Shown here piece by piece: positions 6,996 through 12,658 of a stretch of 12,785 nucleotides of DNA. Position numbers and translations under genes: made by a program. The DNA lies in the NCBI GenBank assembly GCA_012521855.1, contig JAAYLO010000116.1:1-12785 (forward strand). The letters run 5' to 3'. The DNA is from Halanaerobiaceae bacterium (GTDB taxonomy: Bacteria > Bacillota > Halanaerobiia > Halanaerobiales > DTU029). The notes below the pieces were generated by a model, which saw only the letters and a list, made by a program, of their open reading frames with translations, was not told where the DNA came from and did no database searches. The number at the start of each line of letters is the position of its first letter. Positions within the stretch are counted from its first letter, which is position 1.

Positions 6996-7364
6996 TTATA
7001 GAACCTCTGGTGCCAAGGAGATTATTTTCATATAATTATTATCTCTCAACTCACGGGCAACAGGTCCAAATATACGTGTCCCTCGAGGATTGTTAGCTTT
7101 ATCTATTATAACAGCAGCATTTTCGTCAAATTTAATATATGAACCATCATTCCTTCTGATCTCTTTCTTTGTCCGGACTATTACTGCTTTAACAATATCA
7201 CCCTTTTTTACCATGCCACCAGGTATAGCTTCTTTTACTGTAGCAACAATAACATCACCTACACCGGCATATTTTCTGCTGGTACCTCCCAGGACTTTGA
7301 TACATAACAGTTCTCTTGCTCCTGTATTATCTGCTACTTTCAAACGGCTTTCCTGTTGGATCAT
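6996..7364 (-). CDS. rplN: 50S ribosomal protein L14
   Basis: A 122-residue five-stranded barrel protein that contacts 16S rRNA helix 14 through bridge B8. It begins MIQQESRLKVADNTGAREL, with the family signature around GDVIVATVKEAIPGG and the RNDGSYIKFDENA and PRGTRIFGPVARELR blocks. Two adjacent in-frame ATGs exist (7367 and 7364). The second matches the family length and start and has better spacing (6 nt rather than 3) from the GGGGG SD at 7371-7375, so I use it. Gaps are 26 bases to rpsQ and 13 to rplX. Confidence 0.97.
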   Translation of the reverse strand: MIQQESRLKVADNTGARELLCIKVLGGTSRKYAGVGDVIVATVKEAIPGGMVKKGDIVKAVIVRTKKEIRRNDGSYIKFDENAAVIIDKANNPRGTRIFGPVARELRDNNYMKIISLAPEVL

Positions 7365-7390
7365 CATAATCCCCCTTTCCTTACAGAAAA

Positions 7391-7648
7391 CTATTTAGCT
7401 TTCTCAATGATATCAACAACTCTCCATCTTTTAGTCTTGCTGAGAGGACGGGTTTCCATAATACGCACCTTATCCCCTATTCCGCATTCGTTTTTCTCAT
7501 CATGTGCTTTAAAAGTACTTGTCTTTTTAACTGTCTTTTTATATAAAGGATGCCGTGTTCTTCTCTCAACCGCAACACTGACGGTTTTATCCATTTTATC
7601 ACTGACAACTATCCCCACTAATTCTTTCCTCTTATTTCTTTCGGCCAT
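7391..7648 (-). CDS. rpsQ: 30S ribosomal protein S17
   Basis: An 85-residue OB-fold primary binder of 16S rRNA helix 11. Diagnostic stretches are RKELVGIVVSDKMDKTVSVA, the HPLYKKTVKKTSTFKAHDE loop, GDKVRIMETRPLSKTKRW and VVDIIEKAK at the end. Length is normal for Bacillota. ATG start at 7648 with an AGGAGG SD about 8 nt upstream; 14 bases after rpmC. In E. coli rpsQ ends the S10 operon, but here the next gene, rplN, follows after only 26 bases with no terminator visible, so the S10 and spc blocks are probably co-transcribed. Confidence 0.97.
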   Translation of the reverse strand: MAERNKRKELVGIVVSDKMDKTVSVAVERRTRHPLYKKTVKKTSTFKAHDEKNECGIGDKVRIMETRPLSKTKRWRVVDIIEKAK

Positions 7649-7662
7649 AATAAACCTCCTTC

Positions 7663-7866
7663 CTATGCCCTCTTAATATTCAATTCCCTTTCTCTCAGGA
7701 TAGTTTTAACTCTAGCAATATCTTTTTTTACTTCATTTATCCGCATAGGATTATCCAGTTGGGCAGTAGCATGCTGAAACCTGAGATTAAATAATTCTTC
7801 CTTAAATTCCCTCAATTTCTGCGTGAGTTCGACATCGGTCATCTCTCTAAGCTCTTTAGCTCTCAT
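7663..7866 (-). CDS. rpmC: 50S ribosomal protein L29
   Basis: A 67-residue all-helical protein beside the nascent-chain tunnel exit, where trigger factor and SRP dock (mainly on L23). The start MRAKELREMTDVELTQKLRE and the NLRFQHATAQLDNP hinge identify the family. The open frame extends upstream to 7899, but the ATG at 7866 matches the family start and is preceded by GGTGATT. It overlaps the end of rplP by 11 bases (ATGAGAGCTAA, 7856-7866), a strong sign of translational coupling. Confidence 0.95.
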   Translation of the reverse strand: MRAKELREMTDVELTQKLREFKEELFNLRFQHATAQLDNPMRINEVKKDIARVKTILRERELNIKRA

Positions 7867-8290
7867 CAGAATCACCATCCATATCTTCCCTTTTAACAAA
7901 GTGTGTTTTGATGGGCAATTTGTGAGCTGCCAGTCTCATGGCTTCTCTGGCTAATTCTTCACTGACACCGGCTATTTCAAACATAATTCTACCTGGTTTA
8001 ACAACCGCAACCCACTTCTCAGGAGCACCTTTACCTTTACCCATACGTGTTTCAGCAGGGTGTGCAGTAACTGGTTTGTCCGGGAATATTTTTATCCAGA
8101 CTTTTCCTCCCCTTTTTATTGACCTGGTCATCGCAACACGGGCAGCTTCAATCTGTCTATTGGTAATCCAGGCGGGTTCCAATGCCTGTAAGCCATATTC
8201 GCCATAGGTGATTTCAGTACCACGTACAGCTTTCCCTTTCATACGACCTCTTTGTTGCTTACGATGTTTAACTCTCTTTGGTATTAACAT
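7856..8290 (-). CDS. rplP: 50S ribosomal protein L16
   Basis: A 144-residue L16, a late-assembly 50S protein at the A-site tRNA elbow. MLIPKRVKHRKQQRGRMKGK and ITNRQIEAARVAMTR are diagnostic, followed by the GGKVWIKIFPDKPVT and PAETRMGKGKG loop that reaches towards the peptidyl-transferase centre. The acidic end (MDGDSDES) is like other Bacillota L16 tails; here its codons double as the rpmC start region. ATG start at 8290 with an AAAGGAGG SD at 7 nt; 33 bases after rpsC. Confidence 0.97.
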   Translation of the reverse strand: MLIPKRVKHRKQQRGRMKGKAVRGTEITYGEYGLQALEPAWITNRQIEAARVAMTRSIKRGGKVWIKIFPDKPVTAHPAETRMGKGKGAPEKWVAVVKPGRIMFEIAGVSEELAREAMRLAAHKLPIKTHFVKREDMDGDSDES

Positions 8291-8323
8291 CTAAAGGCCT
8301 CCTTTCTATCTACAGTATTTTTA

Positions 8324-8968
8324 CTAATTTTCCTGAACGTCAGGTAATACCTCTCCTTTATATATCCATACTTTTATGCCTAATTTTCCATAAGTGGTAT
8401 CTGCTTCAGCAAATCCGTAGTCAATATCAGCTCTCAAAGTATGAAGAGGAACACTTCCCTCACTATATCCTTCAGTTCTTGCCATTTCAGCACCGCCGAG
8501 TCTGCCGCTGGTTTGTACTTTGAATCCTTTCGCACCAGCCCGCATTGACCTGCTCATTGCCTGTTTCATAGCCCGGCGGAAAGAAACTCTTTTCTCAAGC
8601 TGTCCGGCAATATTTTCAGCTACCAGTTGTGCATCCAGATCTGGATTATCGATCTCCACTACATTTATCTGTACTTTTTTCGCAGTTCTATTTTCAATTT
8701 CCTGTCTCAGATTGTCAACTTCTGAACCCCCGCGCCCAATTACCATACCTGGACGGGCTGTATATATATCTATCTTAAGCTGTTTTGCTGCCCGCTCTAT
8801 TACAATACGGGAAATACCAGAATCACTCATGTTCTTCTTGATATACTCTCTGATCATTAAATCTTCATGAAGATTATCTGAAAAGTCCTTTTTATCAGCA
8901 TACCACTTTGCATCCCAATCCTTAATTATTCCCACGCGCATTCCATGGGGATGTACTTTCTGGCCCAA
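8324..8968 (-). CDS. rpsC: 30S ribosomal protein S3
   Basis: A 214-residue S3 at the mRNA entry pore. It starts GQKVHPHGMRVGIIKDWD; the type-II KH domain spans about 38-110 with the GRGG loop at 78-81 (ARPGMVIGRGG), and the carboxyl domain carries MKQAMSRSMRAGAKGFK and SGRLGGAEMARTE, the basic helicase-like surface. The start is TTG at 8968 (TTG GGC CAG AAA): an in-frame TAA lies two codons upstream (8972-8974), and a GGAGGGG SD (8975-8981) is suitably spaced. Every S3 starts at this residue, so the TTG is well supported. Confidence 0.97.
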   Translation of the reverse strand: MGQKVHPHGMRVGIIKDWDAKWYADKKDFSDNLHEDLMIREYIKKNMSDSGISRIVIERAAKQLKIDIYTARPGMVIGRGGSEVDNLRQEIENRTAKKVQINVVEIDNPDLDAQLVAENIAGQLEKRVSFRRAMKQAMSRSMRAGAKGFKVQTSGRLGGAEMARTEGYSEGSVPLHTLRADIDYGFAEADTTYGKLGIKVWIYKGEVLPDVQEN

Positions 8969-8987
8969 AATTTACCCCTCCTTTTCA

Positions 8988-9326
8988 TTATTTTTCTTTT
9001 TCACCAACTACTATAGATAAATGACTGGTCCTTTTACGAATAGGACTTGCCATACCATGTGCTCTTGGTCTCCATCTCCTCATAGTCGGTCCTTCATTTA
9101 CATAGGCCTCTTTTACAAATAACTCATCTGCTATCATTCCAAAATTGTTTTCTGCATTGGCAATAGCAGACTTCAGAACCTTTTCAATCAAGCTGGAAGC
9201 CTTTTTAGGTGTATTGCGCAATATTGCTATAGCTTCACCAACATCTTTTCCCCTGATTAAATCCATTACCTGTCTGGCCTTTCTTGGGGAAATACGGATA
9301 TATCTAGCATGGGCTTTAGCTTCCAT
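8988..9326 (-). CDS. rplV: 50S ribosomal protein L22
   Basis: A protein of about 112 residues whose long beta-hairpin lines the narrow part of the exit tunnel, where macrolides and arrest peptides act. It starts MEAKAHARYIRISPRKARQV; the hairpin loop (about 81-103: GPTMRRWRPRAHGMASPIRK) looks wild type, with no insertion or deletion of the kind linked to macrolide resistance. Two consecutive ATGs exist at 9329 and 9326; the second is preferred because it sits at better distance from the GGAGGG SD (9333-9338) and gives the common MEAKA start. The alternative adds one Met. Gaps: 35 bases to rpsS and 19 to rpsC. Confidence 0.95.
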   Translation of the reverse strand: MEAKAHARYIRISPRKARQVMDLIRGKDVGEAIAILRNTPKKASSLIEKVLKSAIANAENNFGMIADELFVKEAYVNEGPTMRRWRPRAHGMASPIRKRTSHLSIVVGEKEK

Positions 9327-9361
9327 CATTAACCCTCCTTTACACTAAAATAGTCTTCTCT

Positions 9362-9646
9362 TTATTTCAATGCTGTTGAGCGTTCAGTGTGATGCCCGTG
9401 TCCTCTAAACTTCCTCGTGGGTGCAAACTCACCTAATTTATGACCGACCATATCTTCTGTTATATATACAGGTACATGTTTCTGACCATCATGTACTGCA
9501 ATAGTATGACCTACCATCTCAGGAAGTATCATTGAACTCCTGGACCAGGTTTTAATAACACTCTTTTTCCCGCTCTCATTCATACTCTTTATCCTGGCTA
9601 ATAATTTCTCTTCCACAAACGGGCCTTTCTTTAAAGACCTACTCAA
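9362..9646 (-). CDS. rpsS: 30S ribosomal protein S19
   Basis: A 94-residue S19 of the 30S head that pairs with S13. It reads SRSLKKGPFVEEKLLARIK after the start, then WSRSSMILPEMVGHTIAVHDG, the VYITEDMVGHKLGEFAPTR signature and the basic end GHGHHTERSTALK. The start is TTG at 9646: a GGGAGGG SD (9653-9659) sits 7 nt before GGAGG-to-TTG. The frame is open to a GTG at 9664, but that GTG lies upstream of the SD and would add six residues not found in the family. The leader is unusual: a 127-base gap from rplB with a duplicated 37-bp element whose hairpin can end 2 nt from this SD. Confidence 0.96.
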   Translation of the reverse strand: MSRSLKKGPFVEEKLLARIKSMNESGKKSVIKTWSRSSMILPEMVGHTIAVHDGQKHVPVYITEDMVGHKLGEFAPTRKFRGHGHHTERSTALK

Positions 9647-9661
9647 AACAAACCCTCCCTT

Positions 9662-9698
9662 CACTTGAAACTTCGATCTTTATTACGCTAGGTTGTTT
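9662..9698. repeat. 37-bp perfect direct repeat, copy A
   Basis: Copy A of a perfect 37-bp direct repeat. The second copy starts 64 bases further on and the 27 bases between them are unique. On the plus strand it starts CACTTGAAAC and ends GGTTGTTT; flanking bases differ (T before, CA after). Its first nine bases after the C (ACTTGAAAC) pair with GTTTCAAGT at 9695-9703. This copy lies right beside the rpsS SD, and its outer end contains the discarded GTG at 9662-9664. Origin is unknown. Confidence 0.93.
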
Positions 9699-9735
9699 CA
9701 AGTATGACCATATTCGATTAGGCCCCACTTGAAAC
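9663..9735 (-). promoter_or_regulatory. Candidate bistable hairpin in the rpsS leader
   Basis: In the minus-strand transcript three 9-nt arms occur in order: GTTTCAAGT (from 9735-9727), ACTTGAAAC (from 9703-9695) and GTTTCAAGT (from 9671-9663). The middle arm can pair perfectly with either outer arm, both times across a 23-nt interval, so the two hairpins exclude each other. The downstream hairpin gains one extra U-G pair and ends 2 nt before the rpsS SD (AGGGAGGG), so it might affect ribosome loading. Only three of nine pairs are G-C, so stability is modest. The base pairing is seen; the function is inference. Confidence 0.4.
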
Positions 9736-9762
9736 TTCGATCTTTATTACGCTAGGTTGTTT
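9726..9762. repeat. 37-bp perfect direct repeat, copy B
   Basis: Copy B, identical to copy A over all 37 bases, ends 11 bases before the rplB stop codon (in plus coordinates). Its right end merges into the 12-bp palindrome GTTTTATAAAAC (9759-9770). In copy A the same end runs on as GTTTCAAGT; in copy B it diverges after GTTT. The two copies together fill most of the rplB-rpsS gap. It may be a tandem duplication or part of a dispersed element; the window alone cannot tell. Confidence 0.93.
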
Positions 9763-9773
9763 TATAAAACTGC

Positions 9774-10607
9774 TTACCTGCTTTTTGCATGACGTGAACG
9801 GACGATAAGTTCATCGCTCTTCTTACGTTTCCGGGTTCTCTTTCCAATAGTAATCTGTCCCCATGGTGTTACCGGATGACGTCCTGCCGGTGTCTTTCCT
9901 TCACCGCCGCCATGCGGGTGATCATGTGGATTCATTACAACACCACGGACTTTTGGCCTTCTGCCCAGCCAACGTTTCCGTCCTGCTTTACCGATAGATA
10001 TATTTTCGTGTTCAACATTTCCAACCTGGCCGATAGTCGCTTTACATTCCATCAAGACCAGTCTTACTTCACCTGAAGGAAGCTTAATATGCGCATATTT
10101 GCCCTCTTTAGCCATTATTTGAGCCATTGTCCCGGCTGATCTTGCCATCTGGCCTCCTTTACCCGGCTGAAGTTCAATATTATGAATAATGGTACCTACC
10201 GGAATATCCTTTAACTTAAGGGAATTTCCAGGTTTTATATCAGCTCCATCTCCAGATTCTACAATATCACCTACAGTCAATTTATTTGGTGCCAGAATAT
10301 ATCTCTTTTCACCATCAGCATATTGCAGTAATGCTATTCTTGCTGAGCGGTTAGGATCATATTCAATACTTACAACCTTTGCAGGCACTCCATCTTTATC
10401 ACGCTTGAAATCAATAATACGATAACGGCGTTTATGTCCGCCGCCACGATGCCGTATGGTAATGTGGCCGTTTTTATTACGCCCGCCAGACTTTTTCAGA
10501 GGAGCCAGAAGCCCCTTTTCTGGTTCAGTTTTTGTAATATCATCAAAACTGTCAACCGTCATAAATCGTCTGGAAGGAGTAGTTGGTTTAAACGATTTTA
10601 TAGCCAT
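9774..10607 (-). CDS. rplB: 50S ribosomal protein L2
   Basis: A 277-residue L2, an essential protein of peptidyl-transferase centre assembly and bridge B7b. It has an amino-terminal OB-like domain (about 40-125), an SH3-like domain (about 130-195) and a long basic carboxyl tail. The catalytic-centre loop NPHDHPHGGGEG is intact, with H230 matching the conserved E. coli H229, followed by GRHPVTPWG. RHRGGGHKRRYR and LEPGKGGQ-like (LQPGKGGQMARSAG) stretches are typical. ATG start at 10607 with a GGAGGGAAAGAG SD. A 55-base AT-rich gap separates it from rplW, and an exceptional 127-base gap from rpsS. Confidence 0.98.
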   Translation of the reverse strand: MAIKSFKPTTPSRRFMTVDSFDDITKTEPEKGLLAPLKKSGGRNKNGHITIRHRGGGHKRRYRIIDFKRDKDGVPAKVVSIEYDPNRSARIALLQYADGEKRYILAPNKLTVGDIVESGDGADIKPGNSLKLKDIPVGTIIHNIELQPGKGGQMARSAGTMAQIMAKEGKYAHIKLPSGEVRLVLMECKATIGQVGNVEHENISIGKAGRKRWLGRRPKVRGVVMNPHDHPHGGGEGKTPAGRHPVTPWGQITIGKRTRKRKKSDELIVRSRHAKSR

Positions 10608-10662
10608 CTCTTTCCCTCCAATCTGTATTAATCAACATATCCAAGTAATCATTATCAATTTA

Positions 10663-10953
10663 TTACATTCCTTCAAAAATCTCTATTCTGTCACCTTCTG
10701 CAAGTTTGACCATTGCTTTTTTCCAGTCAGGTTTTTTACCCTCATGATAACCCAGGCGTCTTTTCTTTCCGCGCATATTCATGGTATTTACTTTTACTAC
10801 AGAAACATTAAATATTTCCTCGATAGCTTTTCTTATTTCTATTTTATTGGCTCTTTTATCAACCTTAAAGGTGTAGGTGTTGTTTTCTTCAATCATACTC
10901 ATGCTCTTTTCAGATATCAGAGGAGCTATTATTATATCTCTTGCATCTTTCAT
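10663..10953 (-). CDS. rplW: 50S ribosomal protein L23
   Basis: A 96-residue tunnel-exit protein, the main docking site for trigger factor and SRP. It has the family pattern: IIAPLISEKSMSMIEENNTYTF, VDKRANKIEIRKAIEEIFNV, then VNTMNMRGKKRRLGYHEG and a carboxyl strand KKAMVKLAEGDRIEIFEG. The ATG at 10953 overlaps the rplD TGA as ATGA (4 bases), and a GGAGGTGT SD lies inside rplD with 7 nt spacing, so the pair is translationally coupled. Length is normal for Bacillota. Confidence 0.97.
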   Translation of the reverse strand: MKDARDIIIAPLISEKSMSMIEENNTYTFKVDKRANKIEIRKAIEEIFNVSVVKVNTMNMRGKKRRLGYHEGKKPDWKKAMVKLAEGDRIEIFEGM

Positions 10954-11579
10954 TTTGCCAACACCTCCTCTATCTTTTCAATAGCCTCATTCAAAACAAT
11001 AAGATAATCATTATTCAATAAATCATAGGCATTTAAGGCATCTACTACTAATGTTTTTACACATGGTATATTCCGGGCTGATAAATAAAGATTGCTGTCT
11101 TTTTCAGGTATGACAATAACTACTTTTGCACCTTCTAAATCTAAAGCTTTTAAAAGCTCAACCATTTTACTGGTTTTGGGTTCTTCAAACACAAGATTAT
11201 CCAGAACTATCAGGCTGTCAGTCTGTACTTTATCTGTAAGTATAGACCTTAATGCCAGTTTTTTCACCTTTTTAGGTACCTTTTTATCATAGGAACGAGG
11301 TTTTGGCCCGAAAACAGTTCCGCCGCCTACCCAGAGCGGGGAACGGATACTACCAGCTCTTGCCCTGCCTGTTCCCTTCTGCCGCCATGGTTTTTTGCCG
11401 CCTCCGCTAACCTCTCCTCTTGTTTTGGTAGAAGCAGTTCCCTGACGTATTTTGGCTAACTGGGCAGTTACAACCTGGTGGACGGCATGTTCATTTATAT
11501 CTTCATTGAAGATACTATCTGAAAGCTCAATTTCTCCAACCTGCTTGCCATTTATATCATATTTTGCTACCTGTGGCAT
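10950..11579 (-). CDS. rplD: 50S ribosomal protein L4
   Basis: A 209-residue L4 with a globular Rossmann-like body and a long loop reaching the exit tunnel (about 45-98: RGEVSGGGKKPWRQKGTGRA, then GSIRSPLWVGGGTVFGPKPR). The KPWRQKGTGRAR tip, where macrolide-resistance changes occur elsewhere, looks wild type. In E. coli and relatives L4 also represses the S10 operon through a long leader; here the S10 leader appears only about 20 bases long, so that mechanism is unlikely. ATG start at 11579 behind a GGGGG SD; 27 bases after rplC. Confidence 0.97.
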   Translation of the reverse strand: MPQVAKYDINGKQVGEIELSDSIFNEDINEHAVHQVVTAQLAKIRQGTASTKTRGEVSGGGKKPWRQKGTGRARAGSIRSPLWVGGGTVFGPKPRSYDKKVPKKVKKLALRSILTDKVQTDSLIVLDNLVFEEPKTSKMVELLKALDLEGAKVVIVIPEKDSNLYLSARNIPCVKTLVVDALNAYDLLNNDYLIVLNEAIEKIEEVLAK

Positions 11580-11606
11580 AATATAATCCCCCTTTCTGCT
11601 TCATAT

Positions 11607-12230
11607 TTAAGCTTTTACAGCTTCTTTGATATATACAATCCCGTTAATTGGTCCTGGTACAGACCCTTTTACCAGAATAGTGTGTTTTTCCTTATCTACT
11701 CTTATAACTTCTAAGTTCTGAATTGTAACACGTTCATTACCCATTCTTCCCGGCAATTTCTGACCTTTAAAAACACGGGCTGCATCTACACCGCCAATGG
11801 AACCAGGCGCCCGATGATTGTGAGAACCATGTGACATTGGCCCGCGCCCAAAATTATACCTTTTTACTGTTCCGGCAAAACCTTTCCCCTTTGAAATCCC
11901 TGTAATATCTACTTTTTCTCCTTCTGCAAACAAATCAACAGTAATTTCATCACCTTCATTCAGGTCTTCTGGAAAATCCCTGAATTCTGCCAGATGTTTT
12001 TTGGGGCTGACACCGGCCCTTTTAAAATGACCTTTTTCCGGTTTATTGGTTCGATGTTCCTTTTTATCTTCAAATCCAAGTTGCAGGGCATCATAGCCAT
12101 CCTTTTCCCTGGTCTTTTTCTGCACTACAACATTTGGACCTGCTTTTAATACGGTTACAGGAATTGCTGTTCCGTTTTCCTGAAAAATCTGGGTCATACC
12201 CAGCTTTTTACCAATTAATCCTTTAGCCAT
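11607..12230 (-). CDS. rplC: 50S ribosomal protein L3
   Basis: A 207-residue L3, an early-assembly protein whose loop reaches the peptidyl-transferase centre. It starts MAKGLIGKKLGMTQIFQENG and has ITGISKGKGFAGTVKRYNF, the HGSHNHRAPGSIGG loop and GQKLPGRMGNERVTIQNL. The E. coli Gln150, methylated by PrmB, is replaced by Gly in GSIGG, as expected in Bacillota, so that modification cannot occur here. ATG at 12230 with an AGGAGGTG SD at 12239-12246; 21 bases after rpsJ. Confidence 0.97.
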   Translation of the reverse strand: MAKGLIGKKLGMTQIFQENGTAIPVTVLKAGPNVVVQKKTREKDGYDALQLGFEDKKEHRTNKPEKGHFKRAGVSPKKHLAEFRDFPEDLNEGDEITVDLFAEGEKVDITGISKGKGFAGTVKRYNFGRGPMSHGSHNHRAPGSIGGVDAARVFKGQKLPGRMGNERVTIQNLEVIRVDKEKHTILVKGSVPGPINGIVYIKEAVKA

Positions 12231-12251
12231 ACCTGGTACACCTCCTATCAG

Positions 12252-12563
12252 TTATAACTTTATTTCTATATTTACTCCCGCAGGTAAGTCTAATCTCATT
12301 AAAGCATCCACAGTCTTTGCGCTTGGATCAAGAATGTCTATCAATCTTTTGTCGGTTCTCATTTCAAACTGTTCCCTGGAGTCTTTATGAACATGTGGTG
12401 ACCTCAGGATTGTAAAGACTTCCTTCTCTGTCGGCAGTGGTATTGGTCCTGCAACAGTTGCACCTGTTCTTTTCGCAGTATCAACAATTTTCTGTGCTGA
12501 CTGATCCAGCAAATCATGTTCATACGCCTTTAAGCGGATACGTATCTTTTCATGTTTAGCCAA
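12252..12563 (-). CDS. rpsJ: 30S ribosomal protein S10
   Basis: A 103-residue S10 of the 30S head; the same protein is NusE in transcription antitermination. It reads KIRIRLKAYEHDLLDQSAQK, GPIPLPTEKEVFTILRSPH, VHKDSREQFEMRTDKRLIDI and ends in PAGVNIEIKL; the KDSREQFEMRTHK-type loop is the conserved core. The start is TTG at 12563 (TTG GCT AAA CAT) with an in-frame TAA immediately upstream (12564-12566) and a GGGGGG SD at 12571-12576, 7 nt away. No in-frame ATG is near. It is the first gene of the S10 block, 95 bases after tuf, with a terminator and promoter candidate between. Confidence 0.97.
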   Translation of the reverse strand: MAKHEKIRIRLKAYEHDLLDQSAQKIVDTAKRTGATVAGPIPLPTEKEVFTILRSPHVHKDSREQFEMRTDKRLIDILDPSAKTVDALMRLDLPAGVNIEIKL

Positions 12564-12590
12564 TTATCTTCCCCCCTTTATAGGTGACAA

Positions 12591-12599
12591 ATTATATCA
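12591..12599 (-). promoter_or_regulatory. Candidate extended -10 promoter for the S10 block
   Basis: The minus strand reads TGATATAAT here, a perfect TATAAT with the TGN extension, between the tuf hairpin and rpsJ. A -35 match is weak (TTTTTC at 12618-12613, 16-nt spacer, lying in the hairpin), but extended -10 promoters tolerate this. Transcription would start near 12584 and leave a leader of about 20 bases before the rpsJ TTG, carrying the SD. In an AT-rich genome such motifs also arise by chance. Confidence 0.5.
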
Positions 12600-12612
12600 T
12601 CCAGGATACATA

Positions 12613-12647
12613 GAAAAAGTGAGGAGAAAAAAGCTCCTCGCTTTTTC
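12613..12647 (-). terminator. Hairpin terminator after tuf
   Basis: Arms 12613-12626 and 12634-12647 (GAAAAAGTGAGGAG and CTCCTCGCTTTTTC on the plus strand) form a 14-pair stem with a 7-base loop. On the minus strand, downstream of tuf, the inner core GAGGAG/CTCCTC is followed by a U-rich stretch with one C-A mismatch. The plus-strand version replaces that mismatch with a G-U pair and has a longer U tract, so it may work in both directions. It lies 11 bases after the tuf stop and should end or attenuate tuf transcripts before rpsJ. Confidence 0.75.
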
Positions 12648-12658
12648 TTTAATTTCCC

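Noticed and set aside
8520..8870. A 116-codon plus-strand open frame inside rpsC, and similar ones elsewhere
   Set aside because: All plus-strand frames are antisense shadows of conserved genes, without start signals or family features.
9647..9664. GTG at 9664 as the rpsS start
   Set aside because: It lies upstream of the GGGAGGG SD, and the added residues do not match S19; the TTG at 9646 fits both.
9662..9762. A functional CRISPR array
   Set aside because: Only two repeats, a single 27-base interval, no leader or cas genes, and a position inside an essential ribosomal operon. Kept only as a possible stray repeat.
10608..10662. The 55-base rplW-rplB gap as a hidden gene or structured RNA
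   Set aside because: It is AT-rich, with no open frame of useful length and no stable stem.
10456..11007. A 183-codon open frame on the plus strand across rplB, rplW and rplD
   Set aside because: It lies antisense to three certain genes, has no SD and has no recognisable protein pattern; the AT-rich antisense strand explains it.
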